Of a stretch of 6,195 nt of DNA, positions 1-5,591 are shown piece by piece. The stretch covers positions 1 through 6,195 of the forward strand of contig CAWVME010000015.1 of NCBI GenBank assembly GCA_963930325.1. Reading direction: 5' to 3'. The notes under the pieces were generated by a model. It did no database searches. It saw only the letters and a program-made list of their open reading frames with translations, and was not told where the DNA came from. The stretch comes from CALXJM01 sp963930325. Its GTDB lineage: Bacteria > Bacillota > Clostridia > TANB77 > CAG-508. The position numbers were made by a program, and so were the translations under genes. Every line of letters starts with the position of its first letter. The first letter of the stretch is position 1.

Positions 1-85
1 TTCTTCTAGTAGCTTTAGTGGAGGAAGTCATTTTGGTGGCTTTGGAGGTCATTCGTCTGGAGGTGGAGCATCAAGAGGTTTTTAA
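1..85 (+). CDS. C-terminal end of a probable TPM-domain (YgcG-like) protein, partial
   Basis: Reading from position 2, the frame is open to the TAA at 83-85 and gives 27 residues made almost only of Ser, Gly, Phe and His, ending in GGGASRGF. The 5' part lies outside the window. Low-complexity Gly/Ser tails of this kind, ending in an Arg/Trp/Phe-type terminus, are characteristic of TPM-domain proteins (Psb32/YgcG family), which are usually secreted or membrane-anchored and carry the TPM fold before the tail. The next gene, 43 nt downstream, encodes LemA, the classic genomic partner of TPM proteins, which supports the call and suggests co-transcription. The catalytic or binding part of the protein cannot be seen, so the assignment rests on the tail and context only. 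Another Gly/Ser-rich envelope protein remains possible. Confidence 0.6.
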   Translation, partial: SSSSFSGGSHFGGFGGHSSGGGASRGF

Positions 86-128
86 ACGAGTAGTCTAAAC
101 TGTATATACAAAATCGGAGGAACACTTA

Positions 129-755
129 ATGGACGAAAAATTTTATGAAGAAAAAAGCAACAGATTCATGAGGATAATCATCATATTTTTGATTACTTTT
201 GTAACAGTTGTTGTAATTGGAATATTTGCTATTGTTAGTACGCTTATTTCTACTTACAACAATTTGGTTGATTTGCAGGAGAATGTTGCATATTCCGAAG
301 CAAATGTCGAAGCTATGATGCAGAGACGATTGGAGCTTATTCCGGATTTGGTTTCTACAGTAAAAGCATATACAGAGCATGAGGAGCAGGTATTTGAAGA
401 TATTACCAATGCTCGTGAAGCTCTGGCACAAAGCTTTAATACTGGAGACTTAGAACAAATCAGTGAGGCTAATGATAGCCTTACAACAGCAGTTAACAGG
501 TTAATTTCTGTTGTAGAAGACAATCCTGAATTAACTGCAAGTGAACAGTACACTAGTCTTATGGACCAAATTGAAGGAAGTGTAAACAGGATTTCCATTG
601 CTCGGGAAAACTATAACGAGGAAGTGTCGGAATACAATAGGACAATACGCCATTTCCCTGGAAGTATTCTTGCAGAAATCTATGGCTTTGAAGAAATAGA
701 AACGTTTAAAGCTGATGAGTCGGCAAGCAGTACAAATTTGGTTGATTTTGGGTAA
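129..755 (+). CDS. lemA: LemA family membrane protein
   Basis: This 208-residue protein has the LemA layout. A short charged N-terminus (1-15) is followed by one long hydrophobic segment (about 16-42) that should anchor it in the membrane. The conserved core follows: YNNLVDLQENV (43-53), then RRLELIPDLVSTVKAYTEHE (66-85) with the family's R-R-x-x-L-I-P-x-L-V signature, and VFEDITNAREAL (88-99). The helical second half ends with ARENYNEEVSEYN (158-170) and the typical FPGSILAEIYGF segment (176-187). Length is normal for the family, about 180-210 residues. The start is supported by GGAGG at 116-120, 8 nt before the ATG. LemA proteins form an alpha-helical bundle exposed at the envelope; their biochemical role is not settled. 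Pairing with a TPM-type protein just upstream is common, and the short gap without an evident promoter suggests one transcript. Roughly 38% GC in the lines counted. Confidence 0.93.
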   Translation: MDEKFYEEKSNRFMRIIIIFLITFVTVVVIGIFAIVSTLISTYNNLVDLQENVAYSEANVEAMMQRRLELIPDLVSTVKAYTEHEEQVFEDITNAREALAQSFNTGDLEQISEANDSLTTAVNRLISVVEDNPELTASEQYTSLMDQIEGSVNRISIARENYNEEVSEYNRTIRHFPGSILAEIYGFEEIETFKADESASSTNLVDFG

Positions 756-783
756 ATTACGAAAACAACTTAAATAACTAAAA

Positions 784-828
784 GAAACGCTCTCTAGTGA
801 GGTACAATACCTTGCTAGAGAGCGTTTT
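784..828 (+). terminator. Long hairpin, probable terminator of the TPM-lemA unit
   Basis: Positions 785-797 and 815-827 are perfect 13-bp inverted complements (arm AAACGCTCTCTAG). Inside them, 798-799 can form two G-U pairs with 813-814, and AGGTA at 800-804 pairs with TACCT at 808-812 around a 3-nt CAA loop. The whole is a 20-bp stem with a triloop. The T-run after the stem is short (825-828 are TTTT, partly inside the stem). A-rich sequence on the left arm means it could also work for transcription from the other strand. Its place just after the lemA stop and before a new promoter fits a transcription terminator or insulator. Confidence 0.75.
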
Positions 829-859
829 ATAAACATTTACACAAATTTTCTGTTAAATA

Positions 860-888
860 TTGCAAATTTACATAAAAAGTGATATAAT
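860..888 (+). promoter_or_regulatory. Sigma-A type promoter for the unknown 226-aa gene
   Basis: A -35 box TTGCAA (860-865, 4 of 6 to TTGACA) and a perfect -10 box TATAAT (883-888) are separated by the ideal 17 bp, in AT-rich DNA. Transcription should start near 895, giving a leader of about 73 nt before the ATG at 968. It sits directly after the hairpin that ends the lemA unit, so the next gene probably has its own independent transcript. Confidence 0.8.
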
Positions 889-895
889 AATTTTG

Positions 896-956
896 TGTCT
901 GTTTTTAGACAAGTTGTAAAAAGCATTTCAGAAAATAATTATTGGAGAAAACAACT
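896..956 (+). promoter_or_regulatory. Leader with two inverted repeats, one abutting the ribosome binding site
   Basis: TGTCT (896-900) and AGACA (907-911) can form a 5-bp stem with a 6-nt loop right at the predicted 5' end of the transcript. AGTTGT (912-917) is the reverse complement of ACAACT (951-956), which ends one base before the AGGAGG ribosome binding site (957-962). The second pair spans a 33-nt loop and is only 6 bp long. Either a 5'-stabilising hairpin or chance is possible; no riboswitch class is recognised. Confidence 0.3.
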
Positions 957-967
957 AGGAGGACATT

Positions 968-1648
968 ATGAGTATCGAAATGAAAGTACCTGAAAACACA
1001 TTCGAAATTCGGGTAGACCCGAACACTTTCCACGGGGATTGGTTGAATCATAAACCAATTTCCTGTGCCGAAGAAGTGGCAATCAAGACCTACAAAAGAG
1101 ACAAGAGAAGAGGGGAACTTCCTACTTTTTCTTGCATGACCGTTGATCCGGCTATCAAAGATGGAAAACTGGTCTACGAGAAGGGATTGAAACCAGCAAT
1201 TGGATTCAATTATCCGTTTTGGAAGAGAATTTTGAGGGAATTCGATCCGACTAGAAATAGTCGGATGATGAGTAAAACCGAATACATTTATCGAAATATG
1301 CTCATCGTTCAAAATCTTTTCGAGGCTGGATGGAGTGTTGAAGATAGCTGGAAGGCTGTTTTCAGAGACTCTAAAGAAATTGGAGTCTTTAGGCATACAA
1401 TCCAAGGGAATTATAAAATGCAACCTACTGGAAGTTACCAGATTGGTGGCTTTTATGACTTGGGAAATACGAGAAAGTTGCTCTCAAGGGATTTTTTCCA
1501 GAAAAGGCCGAAAGTAGAGAAAATCTACATTGGAGGAGGTTGCTATGACAATCTTTCAGGCTTACATCCTGTTGGCCTGGTGCAAGAATTCGCGATGGTA
1601 AATACGGAGCTTTGCGTTGCCGTGGGAATGATTGCATTGGATGCATGA
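968..1648 (+). CDS. Protein of unknown family, 226 aa
   Basis: I do not recognise this protein. The start is well supported by AGGAGG at 957-962, 5 nt before the ATG, and by the promoter at 860-888. It is soluble-looking, with no signal peptide or membrane segment. The N-terminal half is rich in charged and aromatic residues (for example FHGDWLNHKP at 21-30 and FNYPFWKRILREFDPTRNSR at 80-99). A helical middle follows (about 103-138, with AGWSVEDSWKAVFRDSKEIG at 120-139). The C-terminal part has two similar glycine-aromatic stretches, YQIGGFYDLGN (157-167) and YIGGGCYDNLSG (187-198), that may be a weak internal repeat. Cysteines at 33, 56, 192 and 216 do not form an evident metal motif. By hand count the gene is about 42% GC, clearly richer than the downstream genes, with more varied codons. 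It has its own promoter and terminator, so it acts as a single-gene unit. Function is unknown; foreign origin is possible but unproven. Confidence 0.8.
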   Translation: MSIEMKVPENTFEIRVDPNTFHGDWLNHKPISCAEEVAIKTYKRDKRRGELPTFSCMTVDPAIKDGKLVYEKGLKPAIGFNYPFWKRILREFDPTRNSRMMSKTEYIYRNMLIVQNLFEAGWSVEDSWKAVFRDSKEIGVFRHTIQGNYKMQPTGSYQIGGFYDLGNTRKLLSRDFFQKRPKVEKIYIGGGCYDNLSGLHPVGLVQEFAMVNTELCVAVGMIALDA

Positions 1649-1685
1649 GAAACCGTGTGGGTTTCAAATGTTGTTTTCAGGAATA

Positions 1686-1719
1686 GGAGGGGACTTGCTA
1701 TGCAAGTCTCCTCTCTTTT
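1686..1719 (+). terminator. Rho-independent terminator after the unknown gene
   Basis: GACTTGC (1692-1698) pairs with GCAAGTC (1702-1708) around a TAT loop. The stem extends outward through a G-U pair to GGAGG (1686-1690) against CCTCT (1710-1714), giving 13 pairs with two wobbles. It is followed by CTTTTA (1715-1720), a short T-run. A smaller hairpin, GAAACC (1649-1654) with GGTTTC (1660-1665), starts directly after the stop codon. Together they make a convincing 3' end for the 968-1648 transcript. Confidence 0.85.
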
Positions 1720-1796
1720 AGGTTGTGTATGCTTATATAGTATAAAATTGGTAAACAAATATCATAATAATCCTAAAAAAGATAAAGGAGCTATTT

Positions 1797-3380
1797 ATGA
1801 AAAAAATCTTATATAATGCTGATTTTATAACACTAGAAAATCCAAATAAAGACATCAATGCTATATTTATAAATAACGGCAAAATTGAGAAAATAGGAAA
1901 AGAAAAAGAAATATTAAGCTTACAAGATAGCAAAACAGAAATAATAGATTTATCTGGAAAAACTGTTATGCCATCATTTATAGACGCGCATAGTCATTTT
2001 TTTGCAGTAGCTAATGATTTATCACAAGTAAATCTAAATAATTGTAGAAGTTTTAAAGATATACAAAATAAAATATTGGAATATATAAAAAGCAACAATA
2101 TAAAACAAAATCAATGGATTATAGCTAACAATTATGACAATAATAATCTACAAGAAGGAAGAAATATTACCAAAGAAGAACTAGATAAAATTACTAATAA
2201 TCCTATTGTGATAAAGCATAAATCAGGACACAGTGGAGTATTAAATTCAAAAGGATTGCAGATGCTAAATATAACAGAAAATACAACAAATCCTGATGGA
2301 GGAAAAATAGAGAAAAAAGACGGAAAACTTACAGGATATTTAGAAGAAAATGCATTTATTGAAAATATAAAGAAAATTCCTATGGCATCTGAAGACGAAT
2401 TGTTAAATAATATAAAGTTAGCACAAGAAAAATATGCTTCTTATGGAATAACAACAGTTCAAGAGGGATATCTTACTAAAGAGCTAATTCCTATATATAG
2501 GCGAATAATCGAAAACAAAGCTTTAAGCCTAGACGTAGTTGCATATATCGATGAAAAGTGTGAAGATATAGTAAGAGAGGAGTTTGCAGATTGTATAAAA
2601 CAGTATAAAAATAATTTTAAGATAGGTGGTTACAAAATATTTTTAGATGGTTCACCACAAGGAAGGACAGCATGGATGAGAACTCCATATACTAATGCTG
2701 AAAACTACTATGGCTATGGAACTATGCTTGATAAAGACGTAGAAAGAATAATAGAAAAATCATATAATACAGATTTACAATTACTTGCACACTGCAATGG
2801 TGATAGGGCAGTAGAGCAGTTTATTCATTGTATAAAGAAGATAGGAAAAAATATAGAAAAAATACGACCAGTACTAATACATGGTCAGTTAATAGGTATA
2901 GATCAATTAGAAGAAATAAAGAAGTTAGGGATTATACTTTCATTTTTTGTTGCTCACACATATTATTGGGGAGATGTGCATATAAAAAATTTTGGACTAG
3001 AAAGAGCTGAAAAAATAAGTCCTGCAGGTAGTAGTACTAAGAAAAAAATTGTATATACATTTCATCAAGACTCGCCTGTGCTAGAACCAAATATGTTTGA
3101 AACAATTTGGTGTGCAGTAAATAGAAAAACAAAGCAGGGAATAATATTAGGCACAGATGAAAGAATAAGTGTAATAGAAGCTATTAAAGCAGTTACTGTA
3201 AACTCGGCATATCAATATTTTGAAGAAAGTAATAAAGGAAGCATAAAAGAAGGCAAAAAAGCTGATTTAATAGTTGTGGATAAAAATCCATTAAAAGTTG
3301 ATAGTGATGAATTAAGAAATATAAAAGTATTAGAAACTATAAAAGATGGACAAACAATTTATAAGACAAGTTGTAATTGA
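1797..3380 (+). CDS. Amidohydrolase family 3 protein, YtcJ-like
   Basis: The protein has 527 residues, full length for YtcJ-type metal-dependent amidohydrolases (superfamily with a TIM-barrel and a flanking beta-sandwich). The N-terminal strands (1-58) and the C-terminal GSIKEGKKADLIVVDKNPL (481-499) form the sandwich part. Barrel metal ligands can be proposed: HSH at 65-67 in the FIDAHSHF motif, Lys280 before the FLDGS motif (282-286; the bridging carboxylated lysine position), His332 in LLAHCNGD, His362 in LIHGQ, and Asp425 in HQDSPV. HSGHSGVLN-like residues near 142-150 match the family's substrate-side loop. All ligands appear intact, so the enzyme should hydrolyse C-N bonds of an amide, carbamate or similar compound in the cytoplasm; the substrate cannot be read from sequence. 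The start is backed by AAAGGAG (1784-1790), 6 nt before the ATG. The promoter is unclear: only a weak -10-like TATAAA at 1741-1746 is visible after the preceding terminator. Codons are strongly AT-rich. Confidence 0.92.
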   Translation: MKKILYNADFITLENPNKDINAIFINNGKIEKIGKEKEILSLQDSKTEIIDLSGKTVMPSFIDAHSHFFAVANDLSQVNLNNCRSFKDIQNKILEYIKSNNIKQNQWIIANNYDNNNLQEGRNITKEELDKITNNPIVIKHKSGHSGVLNSKGLQMLNITENTTNPDGGKIEKKDGKLTGYLEENAFIENIKKIPMASEDELLNNIKLAQEKYASYGITTVQEGYLTKELIPIYRRIIENKALSLDVVAYIDEKCEDIVREEFADCIKQYKNNFKIGGYKIFLDGSPQGRTAWMRTPYTNAENYYGYGTMLDKDVERIIEKSYNTDLQLLAHCNGDRAVEQFIHCIKKIGKNIEKIRPVLIHGQLIGIDQLEEIKKLGIILSFFVAHTYYWGDVHIKNFGLERAEKISPAGSSTKKKIVYTFHQDSPVLEPNMFETIWCAVNRKTKQGIILGTDERISVIEAIKAVTVNSAYQYFEESNKGSIKEGKKADLIVVDKNPLKVDSDELRNIKVLETIKDGQTIYKTSCN

Positions 3381-3412
3381 TTAAAAATTTTAACTTTATT
3401 ATTAGTATTTAT

Positions 3413-3434
3413 AACAATTTATAAATTTGTTTTT
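3413..3434 (+). terminator. Weak AT-rich terminator candidate after the amidohydrolase gene
   Basis: AACAA (3413-3417) pairs with TTGTT (3427-3431), with two or three further A-T pairs possible inside after a T-T mismatch, and a T-run reaches 3434. The stem has only two G-C pairs, so it would be weak. Its T-run overlaps a TTGACA box at 3433-3438. No better terminator is visible between the amidohydrolase stop and the next gene. Confidence 0.35.
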
Positions 3435-3444
3435 GACATCGCGG

Positions 3445-3479
3445 GTATGAAAAAAATAAAAAAGCTATAAAATTCATAC
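3445..3479. repeat. Inverted repeat upstream of the cation exporter promoter
   Basis: GTATGAA (3445-3451) and TTCATAC (3473-3479) are perfect 7-bp inverted complements separated by 21 bp. They lie just upstream of the extended -10 box at 3486-3494, over the region where a -35 box would be. The position fits an operator for a dimeric regulator, or two half-sites, but no known regulator consensus is recognised. A weak hairpin or coincidence in AT-rich DNA is also possible. Confidence 0.35.
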
Positions 3480-3485
3480 AAAATA

Positions 3486-3494
3486 TGTTATAAT
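3486..3494 (+). promoter_or_regulatory. Extended -10 promoter for the CDF-peptidase operon
   Basis: TGTTATAAT is a perfect extended -10 element (TGn plus TATAAT at 3489-3494). At the matching -35 distance there is only AT-rich sequence with no good hexamer, which is typical for extended -10 promoters. Transcription would start near 3501, leaving a short leader of about 36 nt with AAGGAG (3523-3528) 8 nt before the ATG at 3537. A perfect TTGACA at 3433-3438 is too far upstream to serve this -10 box. Confidence 0.6.
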
Positions 3495-3536
3495 AGTTTA
3501 CGCTAAATAATATAAAAAATATAAGGAGTAACGAAA

Positions 3537-4703
3537 ATGACTAAATTTTTAATTAAATTATTTATTAAAGACAAAGATAATGTACAAAATGTTGAAGTAA
3601 GAGAAAAATACGGAATGCTATCAAGTATAACGGGAATAGTCGTTAACATTTTACTATCAATATTCAAATTGATTATTGGTGTATTTGCAAAATCAATGGC
3701 AATTATATCAGATGGATTAAATAACATATCAGATGCAGGCTCATCCGTAGTAACAATGATTGGATTTAAAATGTCACAAAAAAAGGTAGATGCTGACCAT
3801 CCTTGGGGACATGGAAGGATGGAGTACATAAGTGCATTTATAGTGGATATTTTAATTATACTAGTTGGATTTGAGCTATTACAAAGTTCAATAGAAAAGA
3901 TAATAAATCCTGAATTACCAAATGTAAATTATATAACAATTATACTATTAGTTGTTGCGATATTAGTAAAATTATGGCTATTTTTATTTTATAATAAAAT
4001 AGCAAAAACTATCTCATCTGCAGCAATAAAAGGAAATGCTTATGATAGTATATCTGACTCTGTTTCAACATTTGCAGTATTGATTTCAACACTTATAGCT
4101 AAATTTGTAGGTGTTTCAATAGACGGGTATGTTAGTTTGTTAGTTTCAGCATTTATATTGGTAACTGGATTTAAAGCAATAAAAGAAATTATTGACCTAC
4201 TATTAGGAATGAAGCCTGATCCAGAGTTTGTAAAAGAAATAGAAGAATTTGCTACAAAATATGAAACGATACAGGGAATACATGACATTATGGTACATGA
4301 CTATGGACCAGGAAGAAAAATAGTTTCATTTCATGCAGAAGTACCAGCTGACTCTAATATTTGTAGAGCACATGATATTATAGACCAAATGGAGCAGGAT
4401 ATATACGAAAAATTCGGTTGTATTACAACAATACATATGGACCCAATAGTTGTTGATAATGAAGAAATAAATGAAATGAGAAGAAAAACAGAAAAAATTG
4501 TAAAAAGTATAAATGAAAAATTTTCTATTCATGATTTTAGAATGACTGATGGTGGAGAAAGAATAAATTTAATATTTGATTTAGTTATTCCAACAGATGA
4601 AAAAATTGATGTAAATGAAGCAGTAGAGAAAATACAAACTGAATTACATAATAAAAATAATAAATATCATGCAGTAATAAAGCCAGAGCATTCATATATT
4701 TAA
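3537..4703 (+). CDS. Cation diffusion facilitator (CDF) family metal exporter, possibly Mn-type
   Basis: The protein has 388 residues. Six membrane segments are visible at about 28-50, 53-77, 96-118, 131-152, 166-190 and 194-215, followed by a cytoplasmic region. The CDF signature SDGLNNISDAGSS (58-70) lies in segment 2, and DHPWGHGRMEYIS (87-99) is the typical loop before segment 3. The transport-site residues appear to be Asp59 and Asn63 in segment 2 and Asp170 and Asp174 (DSISD) in segment 5. Zinc transporters of the YiiP type have His-x-x-x-Asp in segment 5, whereas manganese CDFs have Asp-x-x-x-Asp, so manganese is the better guess. The cytoplasmic ZT-dimer domain (about 230-305) seems to be followed by a second, diverged copy (about 315-388). 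It should export a divalent cation in exchange for protons. AAGGAG 8 nt upstream supports the start. The peptidase gene follows after 32 nt, probably in the same operon. Confidence 0.93.
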   Translation: MTKFLIKLFIKDKDNVQNVEVREKYGMLSSITGIVVNILLSIFKLIIGVFAKSMAIISDGLNNISDAGSSVVTMIGFKMSQKKVDADHPWGHGRMEYISAFIVDILIILVGFELLQSSIEKIINPELPNVNYITIILLVVAILVKLWLFLFYNKIAKTISSAAIKGNAYDSISDSVSTFAVLISTLIAKFVGVSIDGYVSLLVSAFILVTGFKAIKEIIDLLLGMKPDPEFVKEIEEFATKYETIQGIHDIMVHDYGPGRKIVSFHAEVPADSNICRAHDIIDQMEQDIYEKFGCITTIHMDPIVVDNEEINEMRRKTEKIVKSINEKFSIHDFRMTDGGERINLIFDLVIPTDEKIDVNEAVEKIQTELHNKNNKYHAVIKPEHSYI

Positions 4704-4711
4704 TCTAATGT

Positions 4712-4718
4712 GAAAGGG
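4712..4718 (+). promoter_or_regulatory. Oddly placed Shine-Dalgarno sequence before the YgjP-like gene
   Basis: GAAAGGG is the only good Shine-Dalgarno-like sequence before the peptidase gene, but it ends 17 nt before the ATG at 4736, too far for normal use. No ATG, GTG or TTG is available in frame between it and 4736; the only near-cognate codon at normal spacing (8 nt) is ATA at 4727. A weaker AGAG at 4722-4725 lies 10 nt before the ATG and may be the working site. Confidence 0.35.
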
Positions 4719-4735
4719 CACAGAGTATATCTAAA

Positions 4736-5500
4736 ATGAAAACAACACAATACATAACAATAAAAAATGCAAATATTCCAATAGTTATACGAAGCTATAA
4801 AACTTCTAGATACTTAAAAATGTATTTTAAGGCAGAAACGCTATACATAAGTAAGCCTAAATATGTAAGCATGAAAAAAGCTTTAGAGTTCATACAAGAA
4901 AATGAAGAATATGTATATAGTAGGTATATGAAAATAATTTCTTCAAATAATAGAAAAACAAAGCAATGGAAAACCGGAGAAATTTTTTATTTTAAAGGCG
5001 AAGAATATAAAGTTAATATAAAAATAACTGATAGTAAGCAAGAAAATGCAAGAGTAAAAATATCAATAAACATAGACTTGGCAAATAAAGGATTAAATAT
5101 AGCATATCCAGATAGATTTAATACTTTAGGTGAAGAAGAAAAAAAGCAATATATAGATAAAGGTATAAAGAAACTATTAAAAAATAATACAGAAATTTTA
5201 TTAGAAGAAAGAGTACCATATTGGAGTAAAATTACAAAAATTCCATATACAGAATTTAAGGTAAACGATGCAACAAGTAAATTTGGAAGTTGTATTCCTA
5301 AAACTAAAGTACTGCATTTTTCTTCAAGACTAATAATGCTTCCACAAGATAAAATAGATGCAATAATTGTACATGAACTATGCCACATTATACATCCAAA
5401 CCACAGTAAAGATTTTTATAACTTAGTAAGAAAATATATACCAAATTATGATGAAATAAATAAATGGCTTAAGAAAAATGGGGGAAACATTTTATTTTAA
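4736..5500 (+). CDS. YgjP-like (DUF45/SprT-type) zinc metallopeptidase
   Basis: The protein has 254 residues, normal for the YgjP/DUF45 group often annotated as M48-family metallopeptidase. The C-terminal third carries the catalytic motif HELCHIIHPNH (213-223): His213 and His217 bind zinc, Glu214 is the general base and His223 is the likely third ligand (HExxHxxxxxH). Just upstream is the family's other conserved block, SKFGSCIPKTKVLHFSSRLI (181-200), where the usual Trp before GSC is Phe here. The end, NYDEINKWLKKN (237-248), matches the family's tail after the active site. The N-terminal half (beta-rich, then a charged helix at 133-160) is the typical lead-in. No signal peptide or membrane segment is present, so it is cytoplasmic. 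The natural substrate of this family is not well known. It follows the CDF gene by 32 nt without a promoter and is likely co-transcribed and weakly translated. The start codon is somewhat uncertain because of the poor ribosome binding site. Confidence 0.9.
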   Translation: MKTTQYITIKNANIPIVIRSYKTSRYLKMYFKAETLYISKPKYVSMKKALEFIQENEEYVYSRYMKIISSNNRKTKQWKTGEIFYFKGEEYKVNIKITDSKQENARVKISINIDLANKGLNIAYPDRFNTLGEEEKKQYIDKGIKKLLKNNTEILLEERVPYWSKITKIPYTEFKVNDATSKFGSCIPKTKVLHFSSRLIMLPQDKIDAIIVHELCHIIHPNHSKDFYNLVRKYIPNYDEINKWLKKNGGNILF

Positions 5501-5544
5501 TATAAACATACTGAAAAGCTTGCTATACCTGCATTCTAAGAGAA

Positions 5545-5563
5545 ATGTGAAAGTTATGTGAAA
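5545..5563. repeat. Direct repeat ATGTGAAA upstream of the CIRCE operator
   Basis: Two identical 8-mers, ATGTGAAA (5545-5552 and 5556-5563), are separated by 3 bp, an 11-bp period that places them on the same helix face. They end one base before the CIRCE left arm. The arrangement recalls the tandem GGTCAAA half-sites of CtsR operators, but each copy has G where CtsR sites have C and the period is 1 bp longer, so CtsR binding is only a possibility. Confidence 0.35.
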
Positions 5564-5564
5564 A

Positions 5565-5591
5565 TTAGCACTCTGCACTTGACATTGCTAA
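5565..5591. promoter_or_regulatory. CIRCE operator (HrcA repressor binding site)
   Basis: The left arm TTAGCACTC (5565-5573) is identical to the CIRCE consensus. It is followed by exactly 9 bp and then CATTGCTAA (5583-5591), which matches the consensus right arm GAGTGCTAA at 7 of 9 positions. CIRCE is bound by the repressor HrcA, which GroEL keeps active; heat or misfolded proteins relieve repression. The site covers the -35 box of the following promoter, so bound HrcA should block RNA polymerase at the Hsp20 gene. Confidence 0.88.

Noticed and set aside
905..1423. 172-aa open frame on the minus strand across the unknown gene
   Set aside because: It runs opposite a + strand gene with a clear promoter, ribosome site and terminator, and its own product shows no recognisable family or start signals. 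It is most likely a shadow frame.
1335..1517. 60-aa + strand frame inside the unknown gene
   Set aside because: It overlaps the larger frame fully, lacks a ribosome binding site and shows no conserved features, so it is not a supported overlapping gene.
1723..1746. Possible promoter TTGTGT plus TATAAA before the amidohydrolase gene
   Set aside because: The spacing is only 12 bp and no better -35 box is present at 16-18 bp. A promoter is probably nearby, but this pair cannot be supported.
1646..1814. Possible reassigned UGA: the frame of the unknown gene stays open for about 55 codons past its TGA
   Set aside because: The stretch contains two hairpins including a strong terminator, the chance of such an open run is not small, and the other genes show intact frames with no in-frame TGA and use TGG for Trp. 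The standard code fits.
2828..3010. 60-aa + strand frame inside the amidohydrolase gene
   Set aside because: The amidohydrolase frame is intact with all metal ligands, so this alternative frame is a shadow and not evidence of a frameshift.
5501..5544. Searched for a terminator after the YgjP-like gene
   Set aside because: No stem followed by a T-run is visible, only an AAGCTT palindrome. The operon's 3' end cannot be placed.
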